Source of the DNA: Streptomyces capillispiralis | Lineage (GTDB): Bacteria > Actinomycetota > Actinomycetes > Streptomycetales > Streptomycetaceae | Direction of reading: 5' to 3' | DNA: 64,000 nucleotides | Assembly (NCBI RefSeq): GCF_007829875.1 | Contig: NZ_VIWV01000001.1 | Span: 8,072,001-8,136,000, forward strand | Part shown: positions 48,803-57,457 of the stretch, piece by piece | Position numbering within the stretch: position 1 is the first letter of the stretch | Layout: every line of letters begins with the position of its first letter | Notes under the pieces: generated by a model | Database searches by the model: none | What the model was told of the DNA's origin: nothing | The model's input: only the letters and a program-made list of their open reading frames with translations | Translations under genes and position numbers: made by a program

Positions 48803-49732
48803 TCACTCAGCCAGCGTGGCCGCCCACTGGGTGAAGATCTTCACGTACCGCGCCGGGTCGAGCTGGTGCATCACGTGCAACGCGTCCGGCACCGACACGT
48901 AGTCGACCTTCACCCCTGCCGACTGCATCAACCGCCGGGCCTGCGCGGCCTGCTCGTCAGAGAGCGCCCCGAGCCGGTCGCCGGTCTCCGGGTCGATGCC
49001 GCGCGTGTGGTGCGTGAGGAGTACCGGCGTCTTGACCTGGCTCAGCATGCGTTCGTGGGGGCAGTTCAGTGCGACGGTTCCCTCCCAGAAGGCCCGCGCC
49101 CACTCCGGGTCGTACTCTTTCATGTGCTGCGGGATCTCGTCTGCCACGAACTGCCGTGCCATCGGCGACGACGCGGCGCCGGCCGCGCGGCGGTAGCCCT
49201 CCCAGTCGCCCACGCTCCACTGGTCGCCGAGGTATGTGCGGAAGAGTTCGAACAGGGGGCCCGCCCCCTGGCGGACCGAGTGGCCGTACATGGGGACGAG
49301 TTCGGACGCGAAAAGCGGGGGGTCCTCGCACAGCGCACCCCGGATCTGTCCGGGCATGGCGTACGCCGACAGCCAGGCCGCGAGGACGCCGCCGGAGGAG
49401 TTGCCCGCGACGACGACGGGTCGCTGCACCACCAGGGCGATGAACCGGACCAGGTCGTTGCCGAAGTTGTCGAGGCTGTAACGCTTCGGCGTCCAGCTGC
49501 TGCGTCCCTGGCCCCGCAAGTCGACGGCGTAGACGTGGAAGTCCTCAGCGAGGAGGCCCATCGCCTCCTCGTACCCCCACCAGGAGCCCGTCTGCTCGGG
49601 GATCAGCAGCACGGCGGGCTTGTCCGGATCACCGGCCTCGGCGTAGTTCATGGTGATCTCACCGAGGTCGGCCTGCTGTTCGGGGTAGGCGTGCGGGACG
49701 TAGACGTCGCGCAGCGCGGGATCGGCCGTCAT
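48803..49732 (-). CDS. Alpha/beta hydrolase
   Basis: A 309-residue hydrolase with the oxyanion region VLLIPEQTGSWWGYEEA, nucleophile elbow VVVAGNSSGGVLAAWL (Ser), a long cap domain (residues about 140-230), and a late DALHVMHQLDP His. The NSSGG elbow resembles lactone hydrolases of the zearalenone-hydrolase type, but this is only a hint. It is divergent from an IclR regulator starting 119 bases away, which probably controls it; a substrate-inducible hydrolase is likely. Confidence 0.82.
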   Translation of the reverse strand: MTADPALRDVYVPHAYPEQQADLGEITMNYAEAGDPDKPAVLLIPEQTGSWWGYEEAMGLLAEDFHVYAVDLRGQGRSSWTPKRYSLDNFGNDLVRFIALVVQRPVVVAGNSSGGVLAAWLSAYAMPGQIRGALCEDPPLFASELVPMYGHSVRQGAGPLFELFRTYLGDQWSVGDWEGYRRAAGAASSPMARQFVADEIPQHMKEYDPEWARAFWEGTVALNCPHERMLSQVKTPVLLTHHTRGIDPETGDRLGALSDEQAAQARRLMQSAGVKVDYVSVPDALHVMHQLDPARYVKIFTQWAATLAE

Positions 49733-49851
49733 TGCTGTCTCCTTGGTCTTTGAGCCCGAACCCGGCCGGCACCGGCATCACCGGCCGTCGGGTGGGTGAG
49801 TCACGGAGCTAGTATTCGAACCATGGCCGGCGACGCGCACCGACGATTCCG

Positions 49852-50622
49852 ATGAGTGGAACGCCAGTACAGACCCCTCGCTCGGGACGGCCGCCCCGCG
49901 GCGAACCGATCCTGGAGCGGGCGTTCAGGGTCCTGGGCGCCTTCGCGGAGGCCGGGGAGGGCCTGACCCTCCACACGCTCGCGGCTCGGGCGGGGCTTCC
50001 GAAGAGCACCACGTCCCGGATCGCGGCCCAGCTGACGGGTGTGGGCGCCCTCGAACGCCGCGACAACGGCGATTTCGTCGTCGGCCTGCAGCTCCTCGAG
50101 ATCGCCTCGCTGGCGCCCCGCGGTCACGGACTGCGCGCCGCCGCGCTGCCGTTCATGGAGGACCTGCACCGGGTCACCGGCCAGCACATCCTTCTCGCAG
50201 TGCGCGACGGCGACGAGGCCGTTCTCGTCGAGCGTCTGTCCGCACGGGACGCGGCAGCGGTCAAGTACCGGGTCGGCGGTCGCCTCCCCCTCACCGGGAC
50301 CGGCATCGGCATCGCCCTGCTGGCGCACGCCCCCGAGCGGGTGCGGGAGGAGGCGCTGGCCGACGCGAACGACGCGGCGCTCCTGCGCCGGCTCATGGCC
50401 GCCGTCCGCACGGAGGGCGTCTGTGCCATGACGGTGCCCAACCCCCTGCGTTCCGGGCCCACCACCATGTCAACCGTCGCCGCCCCGATCCTGGACCGTC
50501 ACGGTGACGCGGTGGGCGCGCTGTCCCTGGTCGCCCCCGACGAGGCCGCAACCCGGGCCGCCGCCGCTCGGACGGCGCTGCGGACGGCGGGCCTGGCGAT
50601 CTCCCGGGCCGTGGCGCGGTGA
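49852..50622 (+). CDS. IclR family transcriptional regulator
   Basis: A 256-residue protein. The N-terminal winged helix (ILERAFRVLGAFAEAGEGL and LAARAGLPKSTTSRIAAQL) is followed by the GAF-like effector domain with RVGGRLPLTGTGIGIALLAH and SGPTTMSTVAAPILD. IclR proteins usually control a divergent catabolic operon; here the neighbour is the alpha/beta hydrolase gene. ATG at 49852 is the first good start. Confidence 0.85.
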   Translation: MSGTPVQTPRSGRPPRGEPILERAFRVLGAFAEAGEGLTLHTLAARAGLPKSTTSRIAAQLTGVGALERRDNGDFVVGLQLLEIASLAPRGHGLRAAALPFMEDLHRVTGQHILLAVRDGDEAVLVERLSARDAAAVKYRVGGRLPLTGTGIGIALLAHAPERVREEALADANDAALLRRLMAAVRTEGVCAMTVPNPLRSGPTTMSTVAAPILDRHGDAVGALSLVAPDEAATRAAAARTALRTAGLAISRAVAR

Positions 50623-50704
50623 ACCGCGACTTGGCCATGCGGCAGACTGGCGCCCACTGCGCCGAACTCACGCGCCTGACAACGCCCCGTGAAGCCGTCA
50701 GCGG

Positions 50705-50930
50705 ATCACGACTCGACGAACTTCTCCGCCAGGCCCCGTTCCAGGTAGTTGTCCGGCAGGTTCCGGACGGCCGGCCCGGCTTCGGTGTGTTCGGTGTGCA
50801 GCCGCCAGTAGGCGTCTGCCATCGTCTGAGGCTGGGCGTCGTGGCCGCCCTGGCCGATGAAGGCCCCGGCCGCCACGACGAGCACACCGACCCCCCTCGT
50901 GGCCGCCGGGGACCTGGGCGCGCTGGTCCT
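50705..50930 (-). pseudogene. SDR C-terminal relic
   Basis: About 60 codons read VVAAGAFIGQGGHDAQPQTM and DAYWRLHTEHTE, then stop. This is the tail of a short-chain dehydrogenase (the DPERIAEEYWRLHTQ-type region). No catalytic part remains. Confidence 0.5.
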
Positions 50931-51125
50931 GCGCCTTCACGCCCCGGTCGATGCCCTGGCAGGCTCGTCCGGCCGAGCATGCGTGGCACGTCGCGGTTCG
51001 TCACGCCCCCGGCGACCGTCTCCTGACCGACACCGAGTGGGCCGAGGTCGCGGCCGGGATGGTCTACGCCGCGGGTGTCGCCGAACACGGTGACGCGCAA
51101 GCCTGCCGATGGCTCGCGGTCGGAG
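50892..51125 (+). pseudogene. Relaxase / mobilization nuclease fragment
   Basis: After a frameshift near 50950 the frame reads PAEHAWHVAVRHAPGDRLLT, TEWAEVAAGMVYAAGV and DAQACRWLAVG. These are the first strands of Streptomyces relaxases (usual form WHCSVR-APEDR-LSDEEW ... CRWVAVRH) ending just before the HxHxH metal site. It is interrupted by an IS5 relic at 51130. Confidence 0.55.
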
Positions 51126-51416
51126 CCCCCCTTTTCGGGCCCCTGCCGCATGCTGGTGAGCCCAGACGGCCGTGGAGTCGACCGACACCGCCCACATGCG
51201 GAAACGGGTGTGGAGCGTCGCCCAAGGACTGTACCGGTCGGGCACGTCCCGCCAGGCGGTGCCGGTCCGGAACTTCCACACGATTCCGTTCAGGACCCTG
51301 CGGTCGTCCAGCCGCTTCCGCCCCCGCAACGACACGGGCAGCAGCGGCCGGACGAACTCCCACTCGGCATCGGACAGTTCATGGCGGCGTATCACGCACC
51401 ATGATCCACCATCCAA
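51110..51416 (-). pseudogene. IS5 transposase relic with internal deletion
   Basis: Begins RRHELSDAEWEFVRPLLPVS, continues LDDRRVLNGIVWKFRTGTAW and TLHTRFRMWA, then jumps to VSVDSTAVWAHQHAAGARKG, skipping about 25 residues, before losing frame. The C-terminal DDE part is absent. Confidence 0.75.
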
Positions 51417-51479
51417 GATTTTTTGAAGACACCGCCTAGAACTGCGTCACCGGCAGCGGGCCCGGGCCGAGAACCGCAT

Positions 51480-52381
51480 CCGCGCCGCCCGCCACCGGGC
51501 TGTGCAATCCGCCACTGCACGGCGCCGGGCAGGTGTTCCTGTCGACCGAGGACGAGCAGGGCATCGACGCGGTCACCGACCTGGTCAAGTCGACCGGTGC
51601 GGGCGGCGTGATGATGTGGGAGCTCGGCGGCGACTACGCCTGCCCGGCGGACGTCCAGCCGGACACCCCGTGCGGGATGGGGTACACGCTGACGACGCGT
51701 CTGAACGAAAGGCTGGGCAACACGGGCGCGTACGACAACAATCTCCGCACCGGCAGCAGCGCGGCAGCCCCGACGGTGTCGGCGAACGTGAGCGTCGAGA
51801 TGGTCAACTACCCGACCGCCACGGCGAACCTGTGGCCGTTGCAGCCGACCGTCCGGATCACCAACAACACCGGGCGCACACTCGGCGGTGGCAAGGACAC
51901 GAAGCTGTCGTTCGACATTCCGGCCTCGACGTCACCGCTGGTCAAGGACGCCAACTGGCAGACCGGTGCCCAAGGTGGCCAGTGGAAGCTGACGCCCGGT
52001 ACGACGTTCCACCGGGTCAGCACGACGCTGGAGTACTGCCAGACCATCCCGGCCGGGAAGTCGCTCGACTTGCCGATCATCTACTTCCTCCCGATCACCG
52101 GTCAGGTGAACACGAGTCTGTCGATCGGCGGTACGGCGTACGCGCCGGTGACCGACAACCTCAAGGGACTCGGTACGGCGACCCCGCCGGCCGGTGGCTG
52201 TGGTGCCGCGAACTGGGACGCGACCAAGATCTACTCCCCGGCCAGCCAGCCGATCGAGCAGACCACGGTCAAGTACAACGGCAAGGTCTGGAAGGCCAAG
52301 TGGGAGACGAGGGGCCAGTGCCCCGGGCACCGGGGTCGACGCCGACCATGAGCCCTGGAAACTGATCGGAGACGCCAGCTG
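51480..52381 (+). pseudogene. GH18 chitinase C-terminal part with chitin-binding module
   Basis: The frame enters without a start reading PPLHGAGQVFLSTEDEQGI and STGAGGVMMWELGGDYACP, the end of a GH18 barrel. A CBM2-like beta-sandwich follows (VEMVNYPTATANLWPLQPTV; TNNTGRTLGGG), then a CBM5/12-type chitin-binding module (WDATKIYSPASQPIEQTTVK; YNGKVWKAKWET). A frameshift near 52325 moves the natural end (DADHEPWKLIGDAS, stop at 52381) to another frame. The catalytic DxxDxDxE part is missing, replaced by transposase debris. Confidence 0.75.
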
Positions 52382-52428
52382 ACCGTTCTCCGCCACCCAG
52401 CCCGACACTCCACGTCCTGATCAAATAA

Positions 52429-52505
52429 CTGGAGAGTGCTTCTGAACTGCAACGATGGGACCCGTCCAGGGTCCTGTTGGCTGCACGGGAAGAAGCACTC
52501 TCCAG
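52429..52505. repeat. 15-bp inverted repeat pair before the chimeric transposase
   Basis: ctggagagtgcttct at 52429-52443 is repeated in exact inverted form at 52491-52505. The 47-base interval contains the start of the transposase ORF. It may be a transposon end or a translation-attenuating hairpin. Confidence 0.6.
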
Positions 52506-53339
52506 GTGAGCGCGCGTATCGGGTCGTACCCGCGTGTTCGTGTCGAGGGCGGTGGCAGTGGGGTGGTCTCGCAGGCCGGGGCGGTGCCGTTGGCCGAGAC
52601 GGTCCGCAAGGCGGGCCTGGACACCGCGAAATCGGCGGCGTCGGCGCCGTGGCGCAAGCCGCAGACGGTGCACGACCCGGGCAAGGTCCTGCCGGACATC
52701 GCGCTCGCGACGGCTCTGGGCGGGGACTGCCTGGCCGATGTCACCATGCTGTGGGCCGAGCCTCACCTGTTCGGTCGGGTCGCGTCCGCCCCGACGGTCT
52801 CGCGGCTCGTCGACGTCCTTGCCGCAGCAGGGCCGAAGGCGCTCACCGCGATTCGCACGGCGCGAGCCGAAGTGCGCCAGTGCGTCCGGGAGTTGGCCGG
52901 GGCGGACGGTCCGGCCGCCAGCAAGCACCACGTCCTTGTCGACGGGCAGGGCATCCCGCTCGCGGTGTCGCTGACCGGCGGGAACCGCAACGACGTCACC
53001 CAGCTGATGCCCCTGCTCGACAAGGTTCCACCGGCCGCCGGCGTCGTCGGCAGGCCACGGCGGCGGCGGGAAACGCTCTTCGCCGACCGCGGTTACGACC
53101 ACGACAAGTACCGGCGACTGCTGTGGAAACGAGGCAACCGGCCCGTGATCGCCGAACGCGGCCAGCCCCACGGTTCCGGCCTGGGTATCTTCCGCTGGGT
53201 CGTCGAGCGAACGATCTCCTGGCTGCATGGCTTCCGCCGCCTGCGTATCCGCTGGGAACGGCGCGATGACATCCACGAGGCCTTCCTCGGCCTCGCCACC
53301 TGCCTCATCACCCACCACCACGTCCAACGCCTTTGTTAG
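52455..53339 (+). CDS. Chimeric transposase: IS1380 N-terminus fused to IS5 C-terminus
   Basis: A single uninterrupted frame of 294 residues. Residues about 17-160 match IS1380-type transposases (ARIGSYPRVRVEGGGSG, AVPLAETVRKAGLDTA, PTVSRLVDVLAAAGPKALTA). From about residue 160 it continues as IS5-type: KHHVLVDGQGIPLAVSLTGG, FADRGYDHDKYRRLLWKRG, FRWVVERTISWLHGFRRLRI. The IS5 part holds the second Asp and the Glu but the IS1380 part contributes no matching first Asp, so a working DDE site is unlikely. It looks like a recombination or insertion scar that by chance kept the frame. Confidence 0.7.
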   Translation: MGPVQGPVGCTGRSTLQVSARIGSYPRVRVEGGGSGVVSQAGAVPLAETVRKAGLDTAKSAASAPWRKPQTVHDPGKVLPDIALATALGGDCLADVTMLWAEPHLFGRVASAPTVSRLVDVLAAAGPKALTAIRTARAEVRQCVRELAGADGPAASKHHVLVDGQGIPLAVSLTGGNRNDVTQLMPLLDKVPPAAGVVGRPRRRRETLFADRGYDHDKYRRLLWKRGNRPVIAERGQPHGSGLGIFRWVVERTISWLHGFRRLRIRWERRDDIHEAFLGLATCLITHHHVQRLC

Positions 53340-53435
53340 GACCTCTAAGGCGTCGTACGGTTTCATCGAGGGCTCTTCTTCGGCAGTGATTCGTTTTGGT
53401 TGGCACCTACGCATTTACGGAAAAGAGCCCCTTGG

Positions 53436-53945
53436 TCACCGGGATTCGGGCCGGTCGGCGCCCGGATCACGACGAGCGGGGCTGAACCGTCCCGGCGCGT
53501 CCTCGTCCAGCCATCCGCGCTTTACCAGACGCTTGAGCTTCGCTCGCGTGCCCTCGATCTTCCCGGTCGTCGCCGGCAGCCCGATCCGCGGCACGATCTG
53601 CTTGGCCTGCAACGGCCCCGGTGCGTCGGCGACGACCTCCATGATGTCCCGGCACACATCAGGCAGCACCGTTGCCGCCAGGCCCTCCCGCCACGGCGGG
53701 ACCATCATCGCTCCCACCCCGTGCGACTCAGGCTCCGCCGGCCCGTCCGACTCGACGTCAGCATCCGCGGCCGACAGCTCGGCCAGTACCTTCGTGACGG
53801 TCTCCCGCGTGATCTCCAGCCGTGACAGGTCCTCGCGAGCAGCCTCCAGCCTGAGCGCCAGTTCCGCGGCCTCGGCCTGCAGTTCCTCCACACGCCGCCG
53901 AGCCGCCGCCTCCCGCACCTCAAGCTCCTCCGGCAAAGACACCAT
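53436..53945 (-). CDS. Coiled-coil hypothetical protein with winged-helix-like end
   Basis: A 169-residue protein from ATG 53945. Residues about 1-55 form a coiled coil (LEVREAAARRRVEELQAEAA; ELALRLEAAREDLSRLEI); the C-terminal 90 residues (ADAPGPLQAKQIVPRIGLP then GTRAKLKRLVKRGWLDE) look like a winged helix. Proteins of this look are frequent beside Streptomyces insertion sequences. Its role is unknown; it could regulate transposition or be a passenger. Confidence 0.6.
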   Translation of the reverse strand: MVSLPEELEVREAAARRRVEELQAEAAELALRLEAAREDLSRLEITRETVTKVLAELSAADADVESDGPAEPESHGVGAMMVPPWREGLAATVLPDVCRDIMEVVADAPGPLQAKQIVPRIGLPATTGKIEGTRAKLKRLVKRGWLDEDAPGRFSPARRDPGADRPESR

Positions 53946-54221
53946 CGCGCCCCACCTCCACCCCGCCACGGTAGAAGTACGACAGCACCGCCCACACGTC
54001 AATCAGCGTTTCCCCAGCTCAGCGCCTTCCCTCGAAAGATTCCGCACCTATCAGGCATAGCCGCGGAAAAGACGCAGCGGGGATGGTTGGTCAGCAGCTG
54101 AGTGGCCTTCTCCACGATCGGCTTCGGCTGCGCTGCGTGGATGAACAGCGGAAGCACCGCGTAGCGGTCGTAGCGGGTCGCCCGGCCCTGCCGCCGTCAG
54201 CGGTGGGCCGGGCGCCGTTGA

Positions 54222-54914
54222 TCAGTACACGGTCAGACCGAACGCGCCGAGGACTTCCGTGACGGGCTGGTAGTAGGAGACTCCCCCGGAGGCGCAGTTG
54301 CCGGTGGAGGCGACCAGGAAGCCGACGGCCCGGGTGCCGGAGTAGGCCGGGGCGCCGTCGTCGCCGGGCTCCGCGCAGGTGGTGGACCGGATCAGGCCGT
54401 GGACGGTGCCCTCGGCGAAGTTGACCGTGACGTTGAGCGCGGTCACAGTCCCGCAGCGGACCCCACTGGCCCGGCCGACATGGCACACCGACTGGCCGAC
54501 TGCCGGGGTCGCGGCCCCGGTGATGTCCTGGAGTGCGCCCCCGCCCAGGGAGAGGTCGCCGGGCAGGGCCAGCGTGTTCGAGGTGTAGCGGACGACGCCG
54601 TAGTCGTCGATCGGGTAGGAGGCGCCGGCGGTGACCCCGACCGGCACGGTGCGCGCCGCGTCGGCATACCAGGTGGTCCTGTAGGTGCCGGAGCAGTGGC
54701 CTATCATCACCCCGTAATAGGTGGGCGGGGTGGTCGCGCTCCTCGCGTTGAAGCCGATGACGCACTGGGCGCCGGTGGCGGCGTGAAGCACGGTGCCGCC
54801 CCGGATCGTCACCACCTGCAGCGCGGCGGCTGGCGGTGCGGTGCCCAGAAACAGGGTGCTCACCACCATCAGGGCGGTGGTCAGCATGGCCAGGCAGGTG
54901 AACGGACGTCTCAC
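54222..54914 (-). CDS. Secreted S1 (chymotrypsin-like) protease homologue, catalytic Ser replaced by Asp
   Basis: A 230-residue protein from GTG with a gggagggg site. Residues 1-31 form a Sec signal peptide ending PPAAA. The fold matches streptogrisin-type S1 peptidases: Cys51-Cys74 pair around the catalytic His73 (IGHC), Asp104 in the DDYGVVRY strand, and the CAEPGD loop at 180-185. The expected GDSGG is GDDGA (184-188), so the nucleophile Ser is Asp186. If the sequence is correct it is probably not a protease and may act as an inhibitor, binder or decoy. Two more disulphides (144/154 and 180/207) fit the family. Confidence 0.8.
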   Translation of the reverse strand: MRRPFTCLAMLTTALMVVSTLFLGTAPPAAALQVVTIRGGTVLHAATGAQCVIGFNARSATTPPTYYGVMIGHCSGTYRTTWYADAARTVPVGVTAGASYPIDDYGVVRYTSNTLALPGDLSLGGGALQDITGAATPAVGQSVCHVGRASGVRCGTVTALNVTVNFAEGTVHGLIRSTTCAEPGDDGAPAYSGTRAVGFLVASTGNCASGGVSYYQPVTEVLGAFGLTVY

Positions 54915-55151
54915 GGCCCCTCCCGGGGTCCTCGGTGGCGCGTACCGGCAGTGCCTTCATGGTGGCAACGCGGCGGGCCCGGAGACAGGCGTGCTCCGGC
55001 CGCGTTCGCCGGGGAACAGCCGGGCGCCCCGAGCACGGTCCACCCTCGTCCGGGCGCTTCGGAACGGTCGGGCCGGTGAAGGCCGATGCGGTCGGTGGCC
55101 GGTCGCGGTGAGACCGTCCCGCACCGCGAGGCCGTATTCCGGCACGACCCC

Positions 55152-55855
55152 TACTGAGTTTTTCTTTAGTTCTTTGGTGTTTCGGGATGGATTGTCAGTC
55201 CGGTGTGGGTGAGGAGGGACCACGGGAGCTGTTCGTTGGAGCAGACCCGGTGGATGCCGCATTCGGCCGCGTCGGCGACGCCGGCGAGGTTCGCCGGCTC
55301 GTGGGTCCAGATGGCTGACCACAGCCCTTCCACCGGGTTGAGTTCGGGTGCATAGGCCGGCAGCCGTTCCAGCGTCAGCCAGTCCTGCCCGGCCGTCCAT
55401 GCAGGCATGCTTCGGCTCCAGTGGGCCGCCAGTCCGTCCCGTACCAGCACAACCGGCTCACCGGCGTAGATGGTCTTGACCTGCTCCAGCACCTCGGTCA
55501 GGGAAATGGTGTCGTAGCTGCCCGGCTTGAGGTGGAAGCACAGCCGCGGGCCGCGTCCGCCGTCGGCGGCGTGGTAGCCCAGCGCGGCGGCCATCCCGGC
55601 TCGTTTCCAGTTCAGCTGCCTGAACCCGGCCCTGCTCCCACAGGCGCACACTCTCGGGATGCATTCCCACGGCCCGGGCCACCTCGGGTGAAGGACGTCT
55701 CTGCTCGAACAACTCGGCCGCGCGCATGCGACGGGCTTCGGCCAACTGCGACCGCGTCAGCGGCAGAACGAGACCTCGGGAACAACGACCCGCGACTTGC
55801 TCACACCGCCGAAGCCTCTGCCCCTGCCCTCACAGAACTAACGAAAAACTCAGTA
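55152..55855 (-). mobile_element. IS630/Tc1-type element, deletion derivative with intact ends
   Basis: Terminal inverted repeats actgagtttttctttagtt (55153-55171) and its complement at 55836-55854 differ at one position and are bounded by TA on both sides, the typical target duplication. Inside, a minus-strand N-terminal piece (RRMRAAELFEQRRPSPEVAR, AVGMHPESVRLWE) is followed after a large deletion by the DDE C-terminus in another frame (PRLCFHLKPGSYDTISL, VLVRDGLAAHWSRSM, PAYAPELNPVEGLWSAIW). About 700 bp remain of an original near 1.1 kb, so it is non-autonomous. It sits just beyond the stop of the LuxR gene. Confidence 0.8.
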
Positions 55856-55868
55856 ATCACTCGTCCGG

Positions 55869-56912
55869 TCATAGGCCCAGGACCGTCGCCACCAGTTCGC
55901 TGCGGCTGCGGACACCGGTCTTCGCGAACACACTCTTCAGATGGTCCTGCACGGTCGCCGCGGTGATGTGCAGTTCCACGGCGATGGTCCGCGACGGCAG
56001 ACCGGCGACGACTCGCGCCAGCACGTCCCGCTCGCGCGGTGTAAGCCCGTACGCGAGCAGCAGTATCTCGGCCACGTCGGCGGCCGGCGCCGGATGTACC
56101 GTCACGGCGATGGCCGCCGGGTGCGGGCCACCACTCAGCGGCGAGGCCTGGACGGAGAGCCACCGGCCCGAGCGGCCGCGGATGCGTCCGTACGCCGGCA
56201 GCTCAGCGCCTCTTCCCCGTGCGGCCACCTCCAGGATCGCGGACGGCAGTTCCGCCTGCGACGAGCCCAGCTCGTCCCGCCAGAGTTTCGCGGCCAGGTT
56301 CTCCGAAAACAGCCGCAAGTCCTGGTCGAGCAGGAGCACTCCGGCCTCGGACTGGCCCGCAGCGGTGTCGTCGGGTGCCCGGTGGGCGGCCCGGCGCAGG
56401 GCCGCACCGACCGGGGCGGACAGCCGCCGCAGGACGCCGACGTCGGCCGGGGTGAAGTCGGGCCGCCGGCCGCCGCGGAAGAGGGCGACGACGCCCCAGC
56501 AGCGGCCGTCCACCACGAAGCCCGCCCGCAGCTCGTGCCGTGCGTCGATCATCGGCAGCACGGTCCGGTAGCGGTGGCTGGATTCCGGATCACCGCCGGT
56601 GGCCGCACCGAGCGTGCCCGCGGACACCTCGGAGCGGGCCAGCGCCGCGAACTTCAGGACGTCGTCCACCAGGTACTCGTTGTGCGCGGCGGCCGCGGCC
56701 GCCTCCGGTACGAGCCCGGCGCTGACTTGGTCGGCGGTCAGCAGCGTCATCGGGTCGATCGTGCTGAAGCAGTAGGAGTCGGCCGGGATGAGGCGTGTCA
56801 GCCGGTCGGCGATCCGGCGGCGCAGTATTCGGGAGTCGAGGTCGAGATGGCAGATCGCCTCGATGTCGCGCACGGTCTCGCGCCGGACCATCGGGGAACT
56901 CACCCTTGCCAC
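55869..56912 (-). CDS. LuxR-type regulator with GAF-like sensor
   Basis: A 347-residue protein. Residues about 20-175 are a GAF-like sensory region (DSYCFSTIDPMTLLTADQV; VVDGRCWGVVALFRGG), residues 180-270 a PAS-like region, and residues 280-345 the LuxR HTH (YGLTPRERDVLARVVAGLPS; TIAVELHITAATVQDHLKSV). No receiver Asp is evident, so signalling is by ligand. GTG 56912 or ATG 56891 can start it. It is divergent from the 57001 gene pair, its likely target. Confidence 0.85.
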   Translation of the reverse strand: MARVSSPMVRRETVRDIEAICHLDLDSRILRRRIADRLTRLIPADSYCFSTIDPMTLLTADQVSAGLVPEAAAAAAHNEYLVDDVLKFAALARSEVSAGTLGAATGGDPESSHRYRTVLPMIDARHELRAGFVVDGRCWGVVALFRGGRRPDFTPADVGVLRRLSAPVGAALRRAAHRAPDDTAAGQSEAGVLLLDQDLRLFSENLAAKLWRDELGSSQAELPSAILEVAARGRGAELPAYGRIRGRSGRWLSVQASPLSGGPHPAAIAVTVHPAPAADVAEILLLAYGLTPRERDVLARVVAGLPSRTIAVELHITAATVQDHLKSVFAKTGVRSRSELVATVLGL

Positions 56913-57000
56913 GGTATCCCAGAAATGTGGGAGGGCCGCCCGACCTCCAGGCGCCTACCGTGGGTCCGAGAAACCCCAGGTCACCGGAGGTACACCGACA

Positions 57001-57404
57001 TGTCCCCGTCCATGCTCAACGTCGGACTGGATCCAGCGCTGGTGGACGACGCGCCCTCGTCGCGGGCGGCGTTCCCTGAAATCGACGCCGAGGCGGTCCG
57101 GGCCGGAATGGCCGCGGGCCGGGCTCGGCTCGAGGAGCTCGGCCTCAGTGTCGATGTCTGCCTGCTCGACTACGGCCGCACGGCCGAGGCGGTCTTTCGC
57201 GCCGCGTTGACCGCCAAGGACTACGACATCGTGCTGATCGGCGCCGGCGTCCGGCTGGACCCGGAGCTGACCCCGCTGTTGGAGGTGCTGGTCAACACCA
57301 CCCACGAGCTGGCACCCGGCGCGAAGCTCTGCTTCAACGTCAGCCCGACGACGGCTGTCGAAGCCGTCCAGCGGTGGTGGCCCGAACACAAGCCGCTGGT
57401 CTAG
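57001..57404 (+). CDS. Hypothetical protein, 134 aa
   Basis: Starts at ATG with a perfect cggagg site. A Rossmann-like alternation is visible (LGLSVDVCLLDYGRTAEAVF; KDYDIVLIGAGVRLDPELTP; LEVLVNTTHELAPGAKLCFN), but no catalytic motif. Similar small proteins occur in actinobacteria as putative receiver-like folds. It lies between a divergent LuxR regulator and an SDR on the same strand, 53 bases from the latter, and is probably in one operon with it. Confidence 0.65.
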
Positions 57405-57457
57405 GCGCTCCACAGCACTCAAGAGACGATTCGATGAACGGGAGGCGGTCTTCCGCC

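Noticed and set aside
52269-53414. A 381-codon minus-strand frame over the transposase chimera
   Set aside because: Shadow of the plus-strand transposase; no motif.
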